DNA of 64,000 bases, taken from NCBI RefSeq assembly GCF_000518225.1, contig NZ_JADE01000011.1, positions 1-64,000 on the forward strand. Direction: 5' to 3'. Under the pieces are notes generated by a model. It worked only from the letters and a program-made list of their open reading frames with translations, was not told where the DNA came from and ran no database searches. Each line of letters starts with the position of its first letter. Position 1 is the stretch's first letter. Made by a program: the position numbers and the translations under genes. This DNA comes from Helicobacter pametensis ATCC 51478. Its GTDB lineage: Bacteria; Campylobacterota; Campylobacteria; Campylobacterales; Helicobacteraceae. Below, piece by piece: positions 27,883 through 36,711 of this stretch.

Positions 27883-29184
27883 TTACTTTAGGAGGATTTC
27901 TTGTAGTTTTTTTTGAATCTCATCAAAGTCAAATCGCTCTCCCTCTTCTTGCTTGAGAAAATCTTCAAGCCATTCTTTTTTGCTAATGGCTTCATCAAGA
28001 TCAGGATCTGTTCCTTGCTGATAAGCTCCGATTCTAATCAAAACTTCATTTTCTTTGAGAAGTGCATAGAGTTTGCGGAATTTCTGTGTTCCTTTTTTGT
28101 GCTCATCTTGAATAAGTTGATTACTAAGACGCGAGGCTGAATGAATGATGTTGATTGGAGGATAGATTCCAAAATCTGTCATTTCGCGACTAAGCACGAT
28201 ATGTCCATCTAAGATACTACGACTTTGATCAGCGATTGGATCACTGAGATCATCTCCTTCGACAAGCACTGTGAAAAATGCCGTGATACTACCTTTGTCC
28301 CGAATCTTGCCAGCTCTTTCCATGAGTTGGGGCAAAAGGGTGAGTGAGGAGGGTGGATATCCTTTGCTTGTAGGGGGTTCTCCAAGAGCTAGACCAATCT
28401 CTCTTTGAGCCATTGCAAAGCGAGTCACAGAATCCATGATAAATAACACATCATGTCCTTGATTCTGAAAATATTCTGCGATTGCCATTGCGCTAAAGGC
28501 TCCATATTTTCTCATAAGTGGAGAATCATCACTTGTAGCAACGACTAGCACGGTATTACTCAGATCTCCTCTAAGATTATTGTAGATAAACTCTGGAACT
28601 TCTCTGCCTCTCTCTCCAATGAGAGCAATGACTTTGATGGGAGTGTTGGATCCTCTGACGATCATTCCCATAAGTGTAGATTTTCCCACACCACTTCCTG
28701 CAAAGATCCCCATTTTTTGACCCTTGCCACTTGTAAGAAGTCCATCAATGCTTTTGATCCCTGTGGTGAAGATCTCATCGATCACTCCGCGATCTAGGGC
28801 GCTGATGGGGGGATTGATGATGGGGAAGAGTGATCCATGGGGAAAATCACCTTTTTGATCTAGGGGTTCTCCTAAGGGATTGATCACGCGTCCAAGTAAA
28901 AAATCTCCCATAGGAATGGTGAGGCCAGATTTGAGAAGATAGACTTTGTCTCCACTTTTGTGTCCATCGACAAATGAAAATGGAGTGATATGAAAAGAAG
29001 ATTCTTGTGAGGAGCTGACAATCCCTAGTGTGGTTTGATTCCCATGAATCTCAACGATATCTCCTACATTAGGATTTAGACCTTTGGCGGTGAGGTTGGT
29101 GGGAGAGACGGAGGAGAGGATGCCAAAGGTAGGAGAAAGCGATAGGGGAGAAGTGAGCTTTTGCTTGATAGAGTTGAGGGGCAT
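27883..29184 (-). CDS. fliI: Flagellar type III export ATPase FliI
   Basis: ATPase of 433 residues that powers export of flagellar parts. Walker A GIFAGSGVGKSTLMG, Walker B DVLFIMDSVTRFAMAQREIGLALGEPP, the arginine region GSITAFFTVLVEGDDLSDPIADQSRSILDGH and the family start region are typical. The C-terminus is the usual helical coupling domain. It stands alone on this strand, divergent from tig, as in other Helicobacter where flagellar genes are scattered. Confidence 0.96.
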   Translation of the reverse strand: MPLNSIKQKLTSPLSLSPTFGILSSVSPTNLTAKGLNPNVGDIVEIHGNQTTLGIVSSSQESSFHITPFSFVDGHKSGDKVYLLKSGLTIPMGDFLLGRVINPLGEPLDQKGDFPHGSLFPIINPPISALDRGVIDEIFTTGIKSIDGLLTSGKGQKMGIFAGSGVGKSTLMGMIVRGSNTPIKVIALIGERGREVPEFIYNNLRGDLSNTVLVVATSDDSPLMRKYGAFSAMAIAEYFQNQGHDVLFIMDSVTRFAMAQREIGLALGEPPTSKGYPPSSLTLLPQLMERAGKIRDKGSITAFFTVLVEGDDLSDPIADQSRSILDGHIVLSREMTDFGIYPPINIIHSASRLSNQLIQDEHKKGTQKFRKLYALLKENEVLIRIGAYQQGTDPDLDEAISKKEWLEDFLKQEEGERFDFDEIQKKLQEILLK

Positions 29185-29245
29185 TTTTGTCCTTTGGTGT
29201 AGGGGTTTGTGTCGTATTCGATTAGTTTTTAAAATTTATTTTTGA

Positions 29246-29263
29246 TAGAATTAGCGAATTATA
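29246..29263. promoter_or_regulatory. Interlocked divergent -10 elements of tig and fliI
   Basis: Plus strand: TGATAGAAT gives an extended -10 (TAGAAT at 29246-29251) for tig. Minus strand: TATAAT (29258-29263) serves fliI. The hexamers lie only six bases apart, so the two RNA polymerases would compete for the same DNA. Confidence 0.55.
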
Positions 29264-29295
29264 CTTCAAAGTAAATCATCTAAACAAGGAAGAAT

Positions 29296-30729
29296 ATGAG
29301 CGTAAAAGCACAAAGAATCAATCAAGCCAATGCGATTGCAAGCGGTGTCATTTCAGCAGAGATCGTCGATAAAAAATCTCAAAGCATCGCAGGGCAGTTT
29401 GCTAAAAATGTCAATATCCATGGTTTTAGAAAGGGTAAAGCACCTTTATCTATCGTCAAGCAACGCTATGCAAAGCAAATTCAGCAAGAAGTAGAGCAAG
29501 AGGCTGTTAGAGAAAGCTTTCAAGAAGCATTGAAGGAGCTCAAGATCGATCAGGGCCAAGTATTGGGAAATCCTGCGATTACGAAGTTTGAGAGAAAGGG
29601 AAGCGAGATTGAGATGGAGTTCAAGATCAGTATTGCGCCAGATGTTGATATTTCTAAGCTCAAATCTTGTGTTCCAGAGGTCAAGATCCAAGAAGCAAGT
29701 CTCAAAGAGATTGATGAGAGAATTGATGAGATCGCCAAGGCTCAAGCACCTTTGGTGGAAGCCAAAGATGGAGCAAAACTTGCCAAAGGTGATACAGCAA
29801 ATATCGACTTTGAAGGTTTTATCGATGACAAAGCATTTGATGGAGGTAAGGCTGAGAAATTTGATCTATTGATTGGGAGCGGGCAGTTTATCCCTGGATT
29901 TGAAGATCAGCTTGTTGGGATGGAGAAGAATGAGGAGAGAGATATTAAGGTGACTTTCCCCAAAGATTACCAAGCTAAAGAATTGGCAGGCAAAGATGCA
30001 ATCTTTAAAGTCAAGCTTCATGCTATCAAGATCAAATCTACACCAAAAGTAGATGATGAGCTAGCACAAAAGGTGCTCAATCAGGCAGATGCGACCATGC
30101 AAACACTCAAAGAGCAAGTCAAATTACAATTAAAACATGAGGCTCGAAATAAGCTCTACAATGAAGAATCAAAGCCCCAATTCATCGATAACATCCTAGA
30201 AACTATTCAATTTGATCTACCTGATTTGATCGTAGAGCAAGAGATGAATATCTTACTCAATAATTATGCGCGTACTTTGAGTGCTGAGGAGTTTGAAGCA
30301 TTCCAAAAAGATAGCAAGAAGATTGAAGAGAAGCGTGATGAGTTCAAAGAAGAAGCTCAAAAGAGTGTGAGAATCACATTTATCATCGATGCTGCCGCCA
30401 AGGAATACAAGATCCAAATCCAAGATAATGAAGTGATTCAGACACTTTATTATGAGTCGATGATGGCTGGACAAGATCCTAAAGCGATGCTTGAGTTCTA
30501 TCAAAAAAACAATCTTTTGCCCGCTGTCAAAATGGCTATGCTAGAAGATAGAATCTTGACAATGCTTTTGGATGAAAAGCTTGATGCCTCAAGTGCTGAG
30601 AATGCTGAGGGCAAAAAAGAGGAAGCATCCAAAGCAAAATCAAAAACAGAAGATAAGCCAAAGACAGCAAAAACGACCAAGAAAACAGATACAGAGAAAA
30701 AACCCAAAGCGAGCAAGGAAAAAGAATGA
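29296..30729 (+). CDS. tig: Trigger factor (ribosome-associated chaperone)
   Basis: A 477-residue ribosome-bound folding chaperone and prolyl isomerase. The ribosome-docking signature is [16 protein letters not shown] at residues about 44-59. The FKBP domain ([33 protein letters not shown]) spans about 155-240, followed by the helical C-terminal domain. The last 45 residues form a low-complexity Lys/Ala/Glu/Thr tail ([17 protein letters not shown]), longer than in E. coli (432 residues). The gene overlaps clpP by four bases (ATGA). Confidence 0.96.
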   Translation: MSVKAQRINQANAIASGVISAEIVDKKSQSIAGQFAKNVNIHGFRKGKAPLSIVKQRYAKQIQQEVEQEAVRESFQEALKELKIDQGQVLGNPAITKFERKGSEIEMEFKISIAPDVDISKLKSCVPEVKIQEASLKEIDERIDEIAKAQAPLVEAKDGAKLAKGDTANIDFEGFIDDKAFDGGKAEKFDLLIGSGQFIPGFEDQLVGMEKNEERDIKVTFPKDYQAKELAGKDAIFKVKLHAIKIKSTPKVDDELAQKVLNQADATMQTLKEQVKLQLKHEARNKLYNEESKPQFIDNILETIQFDLPDLIVEQEMNILLNNYARTLSAEEFEAFQKDSKKIEEKRDEFKEEAQKSVRITFIIDAAAKEYKIQIQDNEVIQTLYYESMMAGQDPKAMLEFYQKNNLLPAVKMAMLEDRILTMLLDEKLDASSAENAEGKKEEASKAKSKTEDKPKTAKTTKKTDTEKKPKASKEKE

Positions 30730-31316
30730 ATTATATTCCCTATGTGATCGAGAAAACAGGGAGAGGAGAGAGAAGCTATGATATTTACTCTAGGCTTCTA
30801 AAAGATCGCATCATTCTTTTGAGTGGGGAGATTTGTGATGAATTGGCTTCATCTGTTGTCGCTCAGCTTCTCTTCTTGGAGGCTGAAGACCCTAAGAAAG
30901 ATATCTATCTCTACATCAATTCTCCTGGTGGGGTGATCACAAGTGGATTAAGTATTTATGACACGATGAACTATGTCCGTCCTGATATTTGCACGATCTG
31001 TATCGGTCAGGCAGCATCGATGGGCGCTTTTTTGCTTAGCTGTGGAACCAAGGGGAAGCGCTATTCTTTGCCTCATAGTCGCATTATGATTCATCAGCCC
31101 TTGGGTGGGGCTAGAGGTCAGGCGACAGATATCCAGATCCAAGCTCAAGAAATTTTGCGTCTTAAATCAATGCTGAATGAAATTTTGGTGCAAAACACAG
31201 GTCAAGAGCTCAAAAAGATTGAAGAAGACACAGAGCGGGATTATTTTATGAGTGCATTGGAAGCCAAAGATTATGGTCTGATTGATCAGGTGCTTGAGAA
31301 GAACAAATTGGCTTAG
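30726..31316 (+). CDS. clpP: ATP-dependent Clp protease proteolytic subunit
   Basis: Serine protease subunit of 196 residues forming the tetradecameric Clp chamber. Active-site Ser98 is in [14 protein letters not shown] and His123 in [11 protein letters not shown]; the third residue (Asp) lies near 172 in [11 protein letters not shown]. Ile-Asn-Ser-Pro-Gly-Gly forms the substrate-binding strand. Tight linkage with tig and def groups nascent-chain handling functions. Confidence 0.97.
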   Translation: MNYIPYVIEKTGRGERSYDIYSRLLKDRIILLSGEICDELASSVVAQLLFLEAEDPKKDIYLYINSPGGVITSGLSIYDTMNYVRPDICTICIGQAASMGAFLLSCGTKGKRYSLPHSRIMIHQPLGGARGQATDIQIQAQEILRLKSMLNEILVQNTGQELKKIEEDTERDYFMSALEAKDYGLIDQVLEKNKLA

Positions 31317-31344
31317 TCGCAAAAAGATTTGAAAAGGAAGATTT

Positions 31345-31860
31345 GTGCTCTTAGAGGTTTTGCATTATCCAAACCCAACTCTTAAGAAACGATCCAAAGA
31401 AGTGATTCGGTTTGATCATGAGCTACACACTTTGCTTGATGATATGTATGAGACAATGATCGCCAAAGATGGTGTAGGATTGGCTGCGATTCAGGTCGGG
31501 CGTGATCTGCGCGCGCTTATTATTAATCTTCCAAGAGAAGATAAAACTCAATACAAAGAAGATCTTCTTGAGATTGTTAATCCAAAAATTATGCACAAAG
31601 AAGGTGAGATTTTTTTCAGTGAGGGGTGCTTATCAGTCCCTAATTTCTATGAGGATGTTTTGCGCTTTGATGTGATTGATATAGAGTATCAAGATCGTTT
31701 TGGTCAGATGTGTAGGCTTCAGGCTGAGGGGTATTTGGCTGTTGCGATTCAGCATGAGATGGATCATCTAGATGGTGTGCTTTTTGTGGATCGCCTCTCG
31801 ATCATTAAACGCAAGAAGTTTGAAAAAGAATTTAAGCGATTGCAGAAAAATAAGCGATGA
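31345..31860 (+). CDS. def: Peptide deformylase
   Basis: Metalloenzyme of 171 residues that removes the formyl group from new proteins. The three motifs are [17 protein letters not shown] (metal Cys) and [12 protein letters not shown] (HExxH). The start is GTG 31345, with AAGGAAG just upstream. It overlaps comM by four bases (ATGA at 31857). Confidence 0.97.
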   Translation: MLLEVLHYPNPTLKKRSKEVIRFDHELHTLLDDMYETMIAKDGVGLAAIQVGRDLRALIINLPREDKTQYKEDLLEIVNPKIMHKEGEIFFSEGCLSVPNFYEDVLRFDVIDIEYQDRFGQMCRLQAEGYLAVAIQHEMDHLDGVLFVDRLSIIKRKKFEKEFKRLQKNKR

Positions 31861-33362
31861 GTAAGACGATTTTTTGTGCCACCAAATTTGGAAGTGGTGC
31901 GAAGATCGTCGCTGTTGAGGGAGTGTTTGCACGCGGATTGCCAGCTTTTCATATCACGGGTCTTGCAAATCATGCGATACAAGAAGCTAAGCATCGCGTC
32001 CAATCAGCCCTACAAGCTTGTCAGATCACCCTCCCACCTATGAAGTTTGTCCTCAATCTCTCTCCAGCAGATTTACCTAAGAGTGGAAGTCATTTTGATC
32101 TGCCTATCGCTTTGCTTGGAGCTTTGCAAAAAAGTGATTTGCAAGAAGAATGGTTTGCTTTTGGTGAGCTGGGCTTAGATGGAGCGTTGAAATACCAAGA
32201 GAGTATTTTCCCTCTTCTTTTGCATATTGCTCTCCATAAGCCAAACTCAAAGGTTTTGCTACCCAAAGGGGGAGAGGAAATCTTTTCTTTGATTCCCTCA
32301 CTTCAGCTTTATTTTGTTGCTTCACTCAAAGAAGCCTTAGATTTGATTTTGCTTGAAGAATTGCCTCCTGCTTATCCGACACAATCACCAATATTTTCTT
32401 CAATCGAGATTGGGGGTGAGAAGTATTTCTATTTGGAAGAGTTTGACCTTGATTTTTGGGATGTGAAGGGTCAAGATGTAGCTAAGAGAGCAGCATTGAT
32501 TTGTGCGAGTGGATTTCACAATGTGATTTTTGAGGGAAGTCCAGGTTGTGGAAAAAGTATGATTGCTAAGAGATTGCGCTACATATTGCCACCGATGAGT
32601 CTTGTTGAGATGATTGAGTGTATCAAACTACAGGCACTAGCTCAAAGCAAGATTCTCTATCAACCCCTGCGTCCTTTTCGCAATCCTCATCAGAGTGCAA
32701 GCAAGGCAAGCGTATTGGGATCAGCAACAGCAATAGAGGCTAGAGTTGGAGAGGTGGCATTGGCTCATTTGGGGGTTTTATTTATGGATGAGTTGCCTTA
32801 TTTTAAGCGTGAAGTATTGGAGGCGTTAAGGGAGCCATTGGAGAATAATTCATTGACAATTTCACGCGTGCATAGCAAGATTGAGTATGAGACTTCATTT
32901 TTGTTTGTAGGGGCACAGAATCCCTGTCCTTGTGGGAATCTTTTGAGTACTTCTAAAGAATGCAGATGTCAAGAAAAAGAAATCACACGATACAAAAATA
33001 AACTCTCAGATCCCTTTTTGGATCGTATTGATTTGTTTGTGCAAATGTCAGATCATCGCCTCTCAAAGAATCAAATCTCTTCCAAAGAAATGAGAGAGCG
33101 TGTATTTTTAGCTTTTGAAAAACAAAAAGAGCGTGGTCAAGAAGTGCCAAATGGGAAGCTAGATGAAAAGGGTATTGAAAAATTTTGTGCTTTGGATGCA
33201 GAGTGCGAAGACCTTGTACGCCGTGCGATGGAGAGGCTTGGGATGTCGCATCGTGCCATTCATCGTCTCAGACGCGTTGCTAGAACGATTGCTGATTTGG
33301 AAGAGAGTGAGAGGATTTGTAAATCTCATTTGATCGAAGCGATTGGCTATAGAAGAATTTAG
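31857..33362 (+). CDS. comM: ComM/YifB-family AAA+ ATPase
   Basis: A 501-residue protein of the Mg-chelatase-like ComM family, a branch-migration helicase that helps integrate DNA during natural transformation. The N-terminal Lon-protease-like fold ([43 protein letters not shown]), Walker [16 protein letters not shown], sensor regions ([24 protein letters not shown]) and a zinc-like [15 protein letters not shown] are seen. Its stop codon directly abuts the convergent tRNA gene. Confidence 0.93.
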   Translation: MSKTIFCATKFGSGAKIVAVEGVFARGLPAFHITGLANHAIQEAKHRVQSALQACQITLPPMKFVLNLSPADLPKSGSHFDLPIALLGALQKSDLQEEWFAFGELGLDGALKYQESIFPLLLHIALHKPNSKVLLPKGGEEIFSLIPSLQLYFVASLKEALDLILLEELPPAYPTQSPIFSSIEIGGEKYFYLEEFDLDFWDVKGQDVAKRAALICASGFHNVIFEGSPGCGKSMIAKRLRYILPPMSLVEMIECIKLQALAQSKILYQPLRPFRNPHQSASKASVLGSATAIEARVGEVALAHLGVLFMDELPYFKREVLEALREPLENNSLTISRVHSKIEYETSFLFVGAQNPCPCGNLLSTSKECRCQEKEITRYKNKLSDPFLDRIDLFVQMSDHRLSKNQISSKEMRERVFLAFEKQKERGQEVPNGKLDEKGIEKFCALDAECEDLVRRAMERLGMSHRAIHRLRRVARTIADLEESERICKSHLIEAIGYRRI

Positions 33363-33439
33363 TGGTGGACCTTGTAGGGTTCGAACCTACGACCAATCGG
33401 TTATGAGCCGAGTGCTCTGACCAGCTGAGCTAAAGGTCC
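33363..33439 (-). tRNA. tRNA with CAT anticodon, probably Ile2 (lysidine type) rather than Met
   Basis: The cloverleaf is complete over 77 bases with encoded CCA. The acceptor stem GGACCTT pairs with AAGGTCC, the D arm is GCTC...GAGC, the anticodon loop is CTCATAA, and the T arm is GTAGG/CCTAC around TTCGAAC. The acceptor pairs C4-G69 and C5-G68 and the variable loop TTGGTC match features TilS uses to recognise tRNA-Ile2 in E. coli, so an isoleucine AUA-reading tRNA is inferred; elongator Met is the alternative. The rodA reading frame continues into its first 39 bases. Confidence 0.93.
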
Positions 33440-34537
33440 CTTTGAAGAGGGGAGATTATACTTAAGATCGAATCTAAAAGCAAGAAGGTTCTCCAAAATT
33501 GCTAGCATAATCATAAAGGTCAAAAAACTTGTTCCACCATAGCTAAAAAGAGGTAAAGGAAGCCCAACAACAGGGGCAAACCCAATGGTCATCGCGATAT
33601 TAACACTCATATAGACAAAAAACAAAATCGCAACACATGAGGCAATCACACGCAAAAAATAATCTTTGGTTTTGAGTGAATATGACAAGATGTGAAAGAT
33701 AAGAAACATATAGAGCACAATCAACAAAAGTCCTCCCACAAAGCCAAATCTTTCCATATAGTAAGCAAAGATAAAATCACTTGTTGCAATGGGTAGAAAC
33801 TTGAGTTGGGATTGCGTAGCTTCATCTTTTTGCTTTCCTCTCAGTCCTCCAGCTCCGATTGCGATGATGGATTGAGTGACTTGATGTGAGGGTTTTTCAG
33901 AGAGAAAATCATGGATGCGCTTTTTTTGGTAATCGCGGATTCCATACTCATAGATCAAAGGAGAGGAGATTGTGAAAACACAAAATAGGGTAATCCAGAT
34001 TTTTTTATTGACACCGATTAGGAAGAGCATCCCATATCCCATAAAAAGCACTGTAAGAGCAGTTCCAAGATCAGGTTGTTGCAAAATAATAAAAAATGGC
34101 CCTAGAATCAGTAGGCTAATCCTCCCAAATTCCTGCCAATCATAGCCATCTTTGGGGGGAGGATTTTGTCTGATGACAAGTGCTAGCATCAGCATAAGAG
34201 AGATTTTGAGGATTTCACTAGGTTGGATTGAAAAAGGAGTGAAAGGGATCTCAATCCAGCGTTGCGCTCCTAGTTTTTTGGTGCCAATCCACTCCACCAA
34301 AAGAAGCATAATGATCGATGTCCAATAGAAAAAATAAATGGTTTTAAAGAGTTTGCGAAAAGGGATGAAAAATACAATATATGCGATTGCAAGTGATGCA
34401 CTGATGTAGATGAGTTGTTTGTAGATGAGCTTACTTCCAAGTTCGTGGATCAAAAAGAGCGAGAGTCCTACGATGGGTAGGATCAGCAAGGGGATTAAAA
34501 AATCAAAGTGTGCTAAAATCCTACGATCAAAAATCAA
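33401..34537 (-). CDS. rodA: Rod-shape peptidoglycan polymerase RodA
   Basis: SEDS-family glycosyltransferase of about 378 residues with ten or so membrane spans, making peptidoglycan during elongation. Motifs are GAQRWIEI, FSIQPSEILKISLML, QQPDLGTALT, GAGGLRGKQKDEATQSQLKFLPIATSDFIFAYYMERFGFVGG and VVGLPLPLFSYGGTSFL. The start is TTG 34537 (LIFDRRIL), with GAGG six bases upstream; longer readings run into the divergent rluD. The frame has no stop before the tRNA gene, so the last 13 residues (GPLAQLVRALGS plus context) are coded by tRNA sequence and the TAA is made by the anticodon loop. Confidence 0.9.
   Translation of the reverse strand: MIFDRRILAHFDFLIPLLILPIVGLSLFLIHELGSKLIYKQLIYISASLAIAYIVFFIPFRKLFKTIYFFYWTSIIMLLLVEWIGTKKLGAQRWIEIPFTPFSIQPSEILKISLMLMLALVIRQNPPPKDGYDWQEFGRISLLILGPFFIILQQPDLGTALTVLFMGYGMLFLIGVNKKIWITLFCVFTISSPLIYEYGIRDYQKKRIHDFLSEKPSHQVTQSIIAIGAGGLRGKQKDEATQSQLKFLPIATSDFIFAYYMERFGFVGGLLLIVLYMFLIFHILSYSLKTKDYFLRVIASCVAILFFVYMSVNIAMTIGFAPVVGLPLPLFSYGGTSFLTFMIMLAILENLLAFRFDLKYNLPSSKGPLAQLVRALGS
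33455..33460 (-). promoter_or_regulatory. -10 element of the tRNA, inside the rodA 3' end
   Basis: A perfect TATAAT on the minus strand lies 16 bases upstream of the tRNA 5' end and gives a predicted leader of about eight bases. It is part of the rodA codons for Lys-Tyr-Asn-Leu, so the tRNA can be expressed independently of rodA. Confidence 0.6.
34511..34519 (+). promoter_or_regulatory. Possible extended -10 for rluD inside rodA
   Basis: TGCTAAAAT matches TGnTAAAAT and lies about 53 bases before ATG 34572, within the first codons of divergent rodA. The intergenic space is only 34 bases, so a promoter inside rodA is expected. Confidence 0.4.
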
Positions 34538-34571
34538 TACAAACCTCGCAATTATAGATAATTCAATAGAT

Positions 34572-35552
34572 ATGGATGCAAAAGTGAAGTTTATCATAAC
34601 TGATTCTGATCTTAGTTTGGGCAAGAGGATTGATACAGTCTTGACTCAAAAATTACAAGTGAGCAAAAGTCAAGTCACCCAAGCAATCAAAAAAGGTCTT
34701 ATCTCTTGCAATGACAAAATTTGCACCAAGGGGGGAGAGATGCTAAAGATAGGAGATCAGGTTGTTTTCCAAGCTCTAAAATTAGAGAATCCACCCCATC
34801 TATCCAAACCAATCTTTCAAGGAGAGATTGAAGTATTGTTTGAGGATGAAGATGTGCTTGTGCTCAATAAGCCTCCTCATCTTGTAGTCCATGATGCTCC
34901 AAGTGTTAAAGATGCTACTTTGGTGGATTATCTCAAAAGTCATAATTATGCTTTGTCAAACTTAAGTGGAGAAGAGCGCTATGGGATCGTGCATAGACTA
35001 GATAAGCCAACAAGTGGAGCGATTGCGATTGCTAAAACTAATGAAGCACATATCGCACTCTCCAATCAGCTCAAAACTCGGGAAATGGGGAGGTATTACT
35101 TGGCTGTGCTTGATTTGGCACTCAAAGATCGCATCGATGTCGAGTGCTTGATGGGGCGACACCCTAGTAATCGTCTTAAGATGGCAAAGCTCAAAGAAGG
35201 AAGGTATTCTAAGACTTCTTTTGTGCCCCTATTGAGTGGCCAAGATTTTGCTCTAGTAGGCGCCAAGCTTCATACAGGTAGAACGCATCAGATCAGACTT
35301 CATCTTGAAACACTCTCAAGGCATATCATAGGAGATGAACTCTATGGCAAAAAAGATTCGCTCAATCAGCGCTTGATGCTTCATGCCTATTTGCTGTATT
35401 TTATCCATCCTCGCACGCAAAAAACGCATCTTGTTTGTGCTCCACTTTTTAAAGATATGTTAGGATTCTTAGAAGAAAAATTTAGCATGGAGGCAGTGGA
35501 TGAAGTCTTGGATGAGGGGACTATATTGCAGTCTTTTGGGGATCATTTTTAG
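34572..35552 (+). CDS. rluD: RluD-family 23S rRNA pseudouridine synthase
   Basis: A 326-residue enzyme that makes pseudouridines in 23S rRNA. An S4 RNA-binding domain fills residues about 15-75 (GKRIDTVLTQKLQVSKSQVTQAIKKG). The catalytic Asp lies in GIVHRLDKPTSGAIAIAK, and RTHQIRLHLETLSRHIIGDELYG is the family C-terminal motif. The ATG at 34572 is chosen because S4 should start just after it; earlier in-frame codons lie inside rodA. It overlaps the Fn3 lipoprotein gene by 53 bases. Confidence 0.92.
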   Translation: MDAKVKFIITDSDLSLGKRIDTVLTQKLQVSKSQVTQAIKKGLISCNDKICTKGGEMLKIGDQVVFQALKLENPPHLSKPIFQGEIEVLFEDEDVLVLNKPPHLVVHDAPSVKDATLVDYLKSHNYALSNLSGEERYGIVHRLDKPTSGAIAIAKTNEAHIALSNQLKTREMGRYYLAVLDLALKDRIDVECLMGRHPSNRLKMAKLKEGRYSKTSFVPLLSGQDFALVGAKLHTGRTHQIRLHLETLSRHIIGDELYGKKDSLNQRLMLHAYLLYFIHPRTQKTHLVCAPLFKDMLGFLEEKFSMEAVDEVLDEGTILQSFGDHF

Positions 35553-36711
35553 CGGTTGTGCTAATTTATTTTTCAATCCCAATCTTGATCTTTCTCTCTC
35601 GACTTTGGATTCTGTGCAAGTTCTGCCTGATGTGAGTTCTGTAGCCTTTGAATGGAAGCGTGTGAATGATGCGAGTATTGAGGGATTTGTGGTGTATCGC
35701 AAAAGCAAGGGAGGTGAATTTGAGCGTATTGCCATCATCCGCAATCCTTTGGCTACACATTTTTATGATGAGGGTTTGAAACCTGAGAGTGTTTATGCAT
35801 ATCAGTTTGCTGTTTTGGGGAAAAATAACAGAATCTCGCAAAGAAGCAAGATACTCAAGGTCAAAACTTCCTTCATCGATCCTCTTGAGACACTTTATGC
35901 AAGTAGTGATGAACCAAGACTTGTCAAGCTATTGTGGAATCCTCATCCAAATCCAAGTATTAAAGAATATATCATCGAAAAAAAGATCAAAAATCAATGG
36001 GTAGAGATTGGGGAAGTGGATCATCGTTTGGGTGTGGAGTATTTTGATCGCAATCTTTTGGATGGGACAACTTATGAGTATCGAGTCGCTGGGGTGAGCT
36101 TCCAAGGAGACAAATCACGATATTCTCCTATCGCCAAAGCCACGACCAAGTTTCCACCCCCTCCACTCAAAAATATCACAGCCTCTCAAGATGTTCCAAA
36201 ACTCATTGTTTTGAAATGGAAGGATTCAGAGATCAAAGATCTAGCAGGCTATATCATTTATGCCTCACAGAAAGAAAAAGGTGATTTCAAAAAAGTTGCT
36301 GAAAGTTTTAAGCCTTATTATGAATTTCGCACAGAAGAGAATGGAATGCAATGGTTTTTCAAAGTCGTTGCCATTGATAGAGATGGGATTCAGGGATCTT
36401 TGCAACAAATCCCTGTGCGAGGCATATCTCTGATCCCTCCAAAACCTCCAGTAATCCAAGGAGCAAGCGTGCAGAAGGGTGAGGCTGTGATTGGCTGGGA
36501 GAAACCAAGTGAGCGTGTGATGGAGATCAATGTCTATCGAAAACAGGGGACATTTGGAACTCCATTGAAGTTTAAACTAGATGCTAAAGCACGCAAATTT
36601 GTAGATAAAGAAATGGAAAATGGGGTGGAGTATGTGTATTGGGTAGAATTTGTGGATGTCAATCAAATCCCAAGCACACCTAGCCAAGAATTTAAGCTAA
36701 AGAAAAACTAA
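35500..36711 (+). CDS. Lipoprotein with four fibronectin type III-like repeats
   Basis: A 403-residue protein with signal peptide and lipobox IFSGCANL (Cys near residue 20). Four repeats of about 90 residues follow, each with a W..P/D strand, a YRK or YII strand and a tyrosine corner ending in Y.Y.V.A (for example LDGTTYEYRVAGVSF and NGVEYVYWVEFVDV), typical of fibronectin III domains. GGAGG six bases upstream supports ATG 35500. I recall a counterpart at HP0746 in H. pylori. The role is unknown; a cell-surface or periplasmic scaffold is likely. The stop overlaps the trmB ATG (TAATG). Confidence 0.8.
   Translation: MKSWMRGLYCSLLGIIFSGCANLFFNPNLDLSLSTLDSVQVLPDVSSVAFEWKRVNDASIEGFVVYRKSKGGEFERIAIIRNPLATHFYDEGLKPESVYAYQFAVLGKNNRISQRSKILKVKTSFIDPLETLYASSDEPRLVKLLWNPHPNPSIKEYIIEKKIKNQWVEIGEVDHRLGVEYFDRNLLDGTTYEYRVAGVSFQGDKSRYSPIAKATTKFPPPPLKNITASQDVPKLIVLKWKDSEIKDLAGYIIYASQKEKGDFKKVAESFKPYYEFRTEENGMQWFFKVVAIDRDGIQGSLQQIPVRGISLIPPKPPVIQGASVQKGEAVIGWEKPSERVMEINVYRKQGTFGTPLKFKLDAKARKFVDKEMENGVEYVYWVEFVDVNQIPSTPSQEFKLKKN

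Noticed and set aside
34551-34556. TATAAT on the minus strand as the rodA promoter
   Set aside because: Its start site would fall at or within the ribosome-binding GAGG before TTG 34537, leaving almost no leader; it could act only if rodA starts differently.
34538-34624. N-terminal extension of rodA (29 residues before LIFDRRIL)
   Set aside because: It runs through the divergent rluD start, lacks a ribosome site, and RodA proteins normally begin near FDRR.
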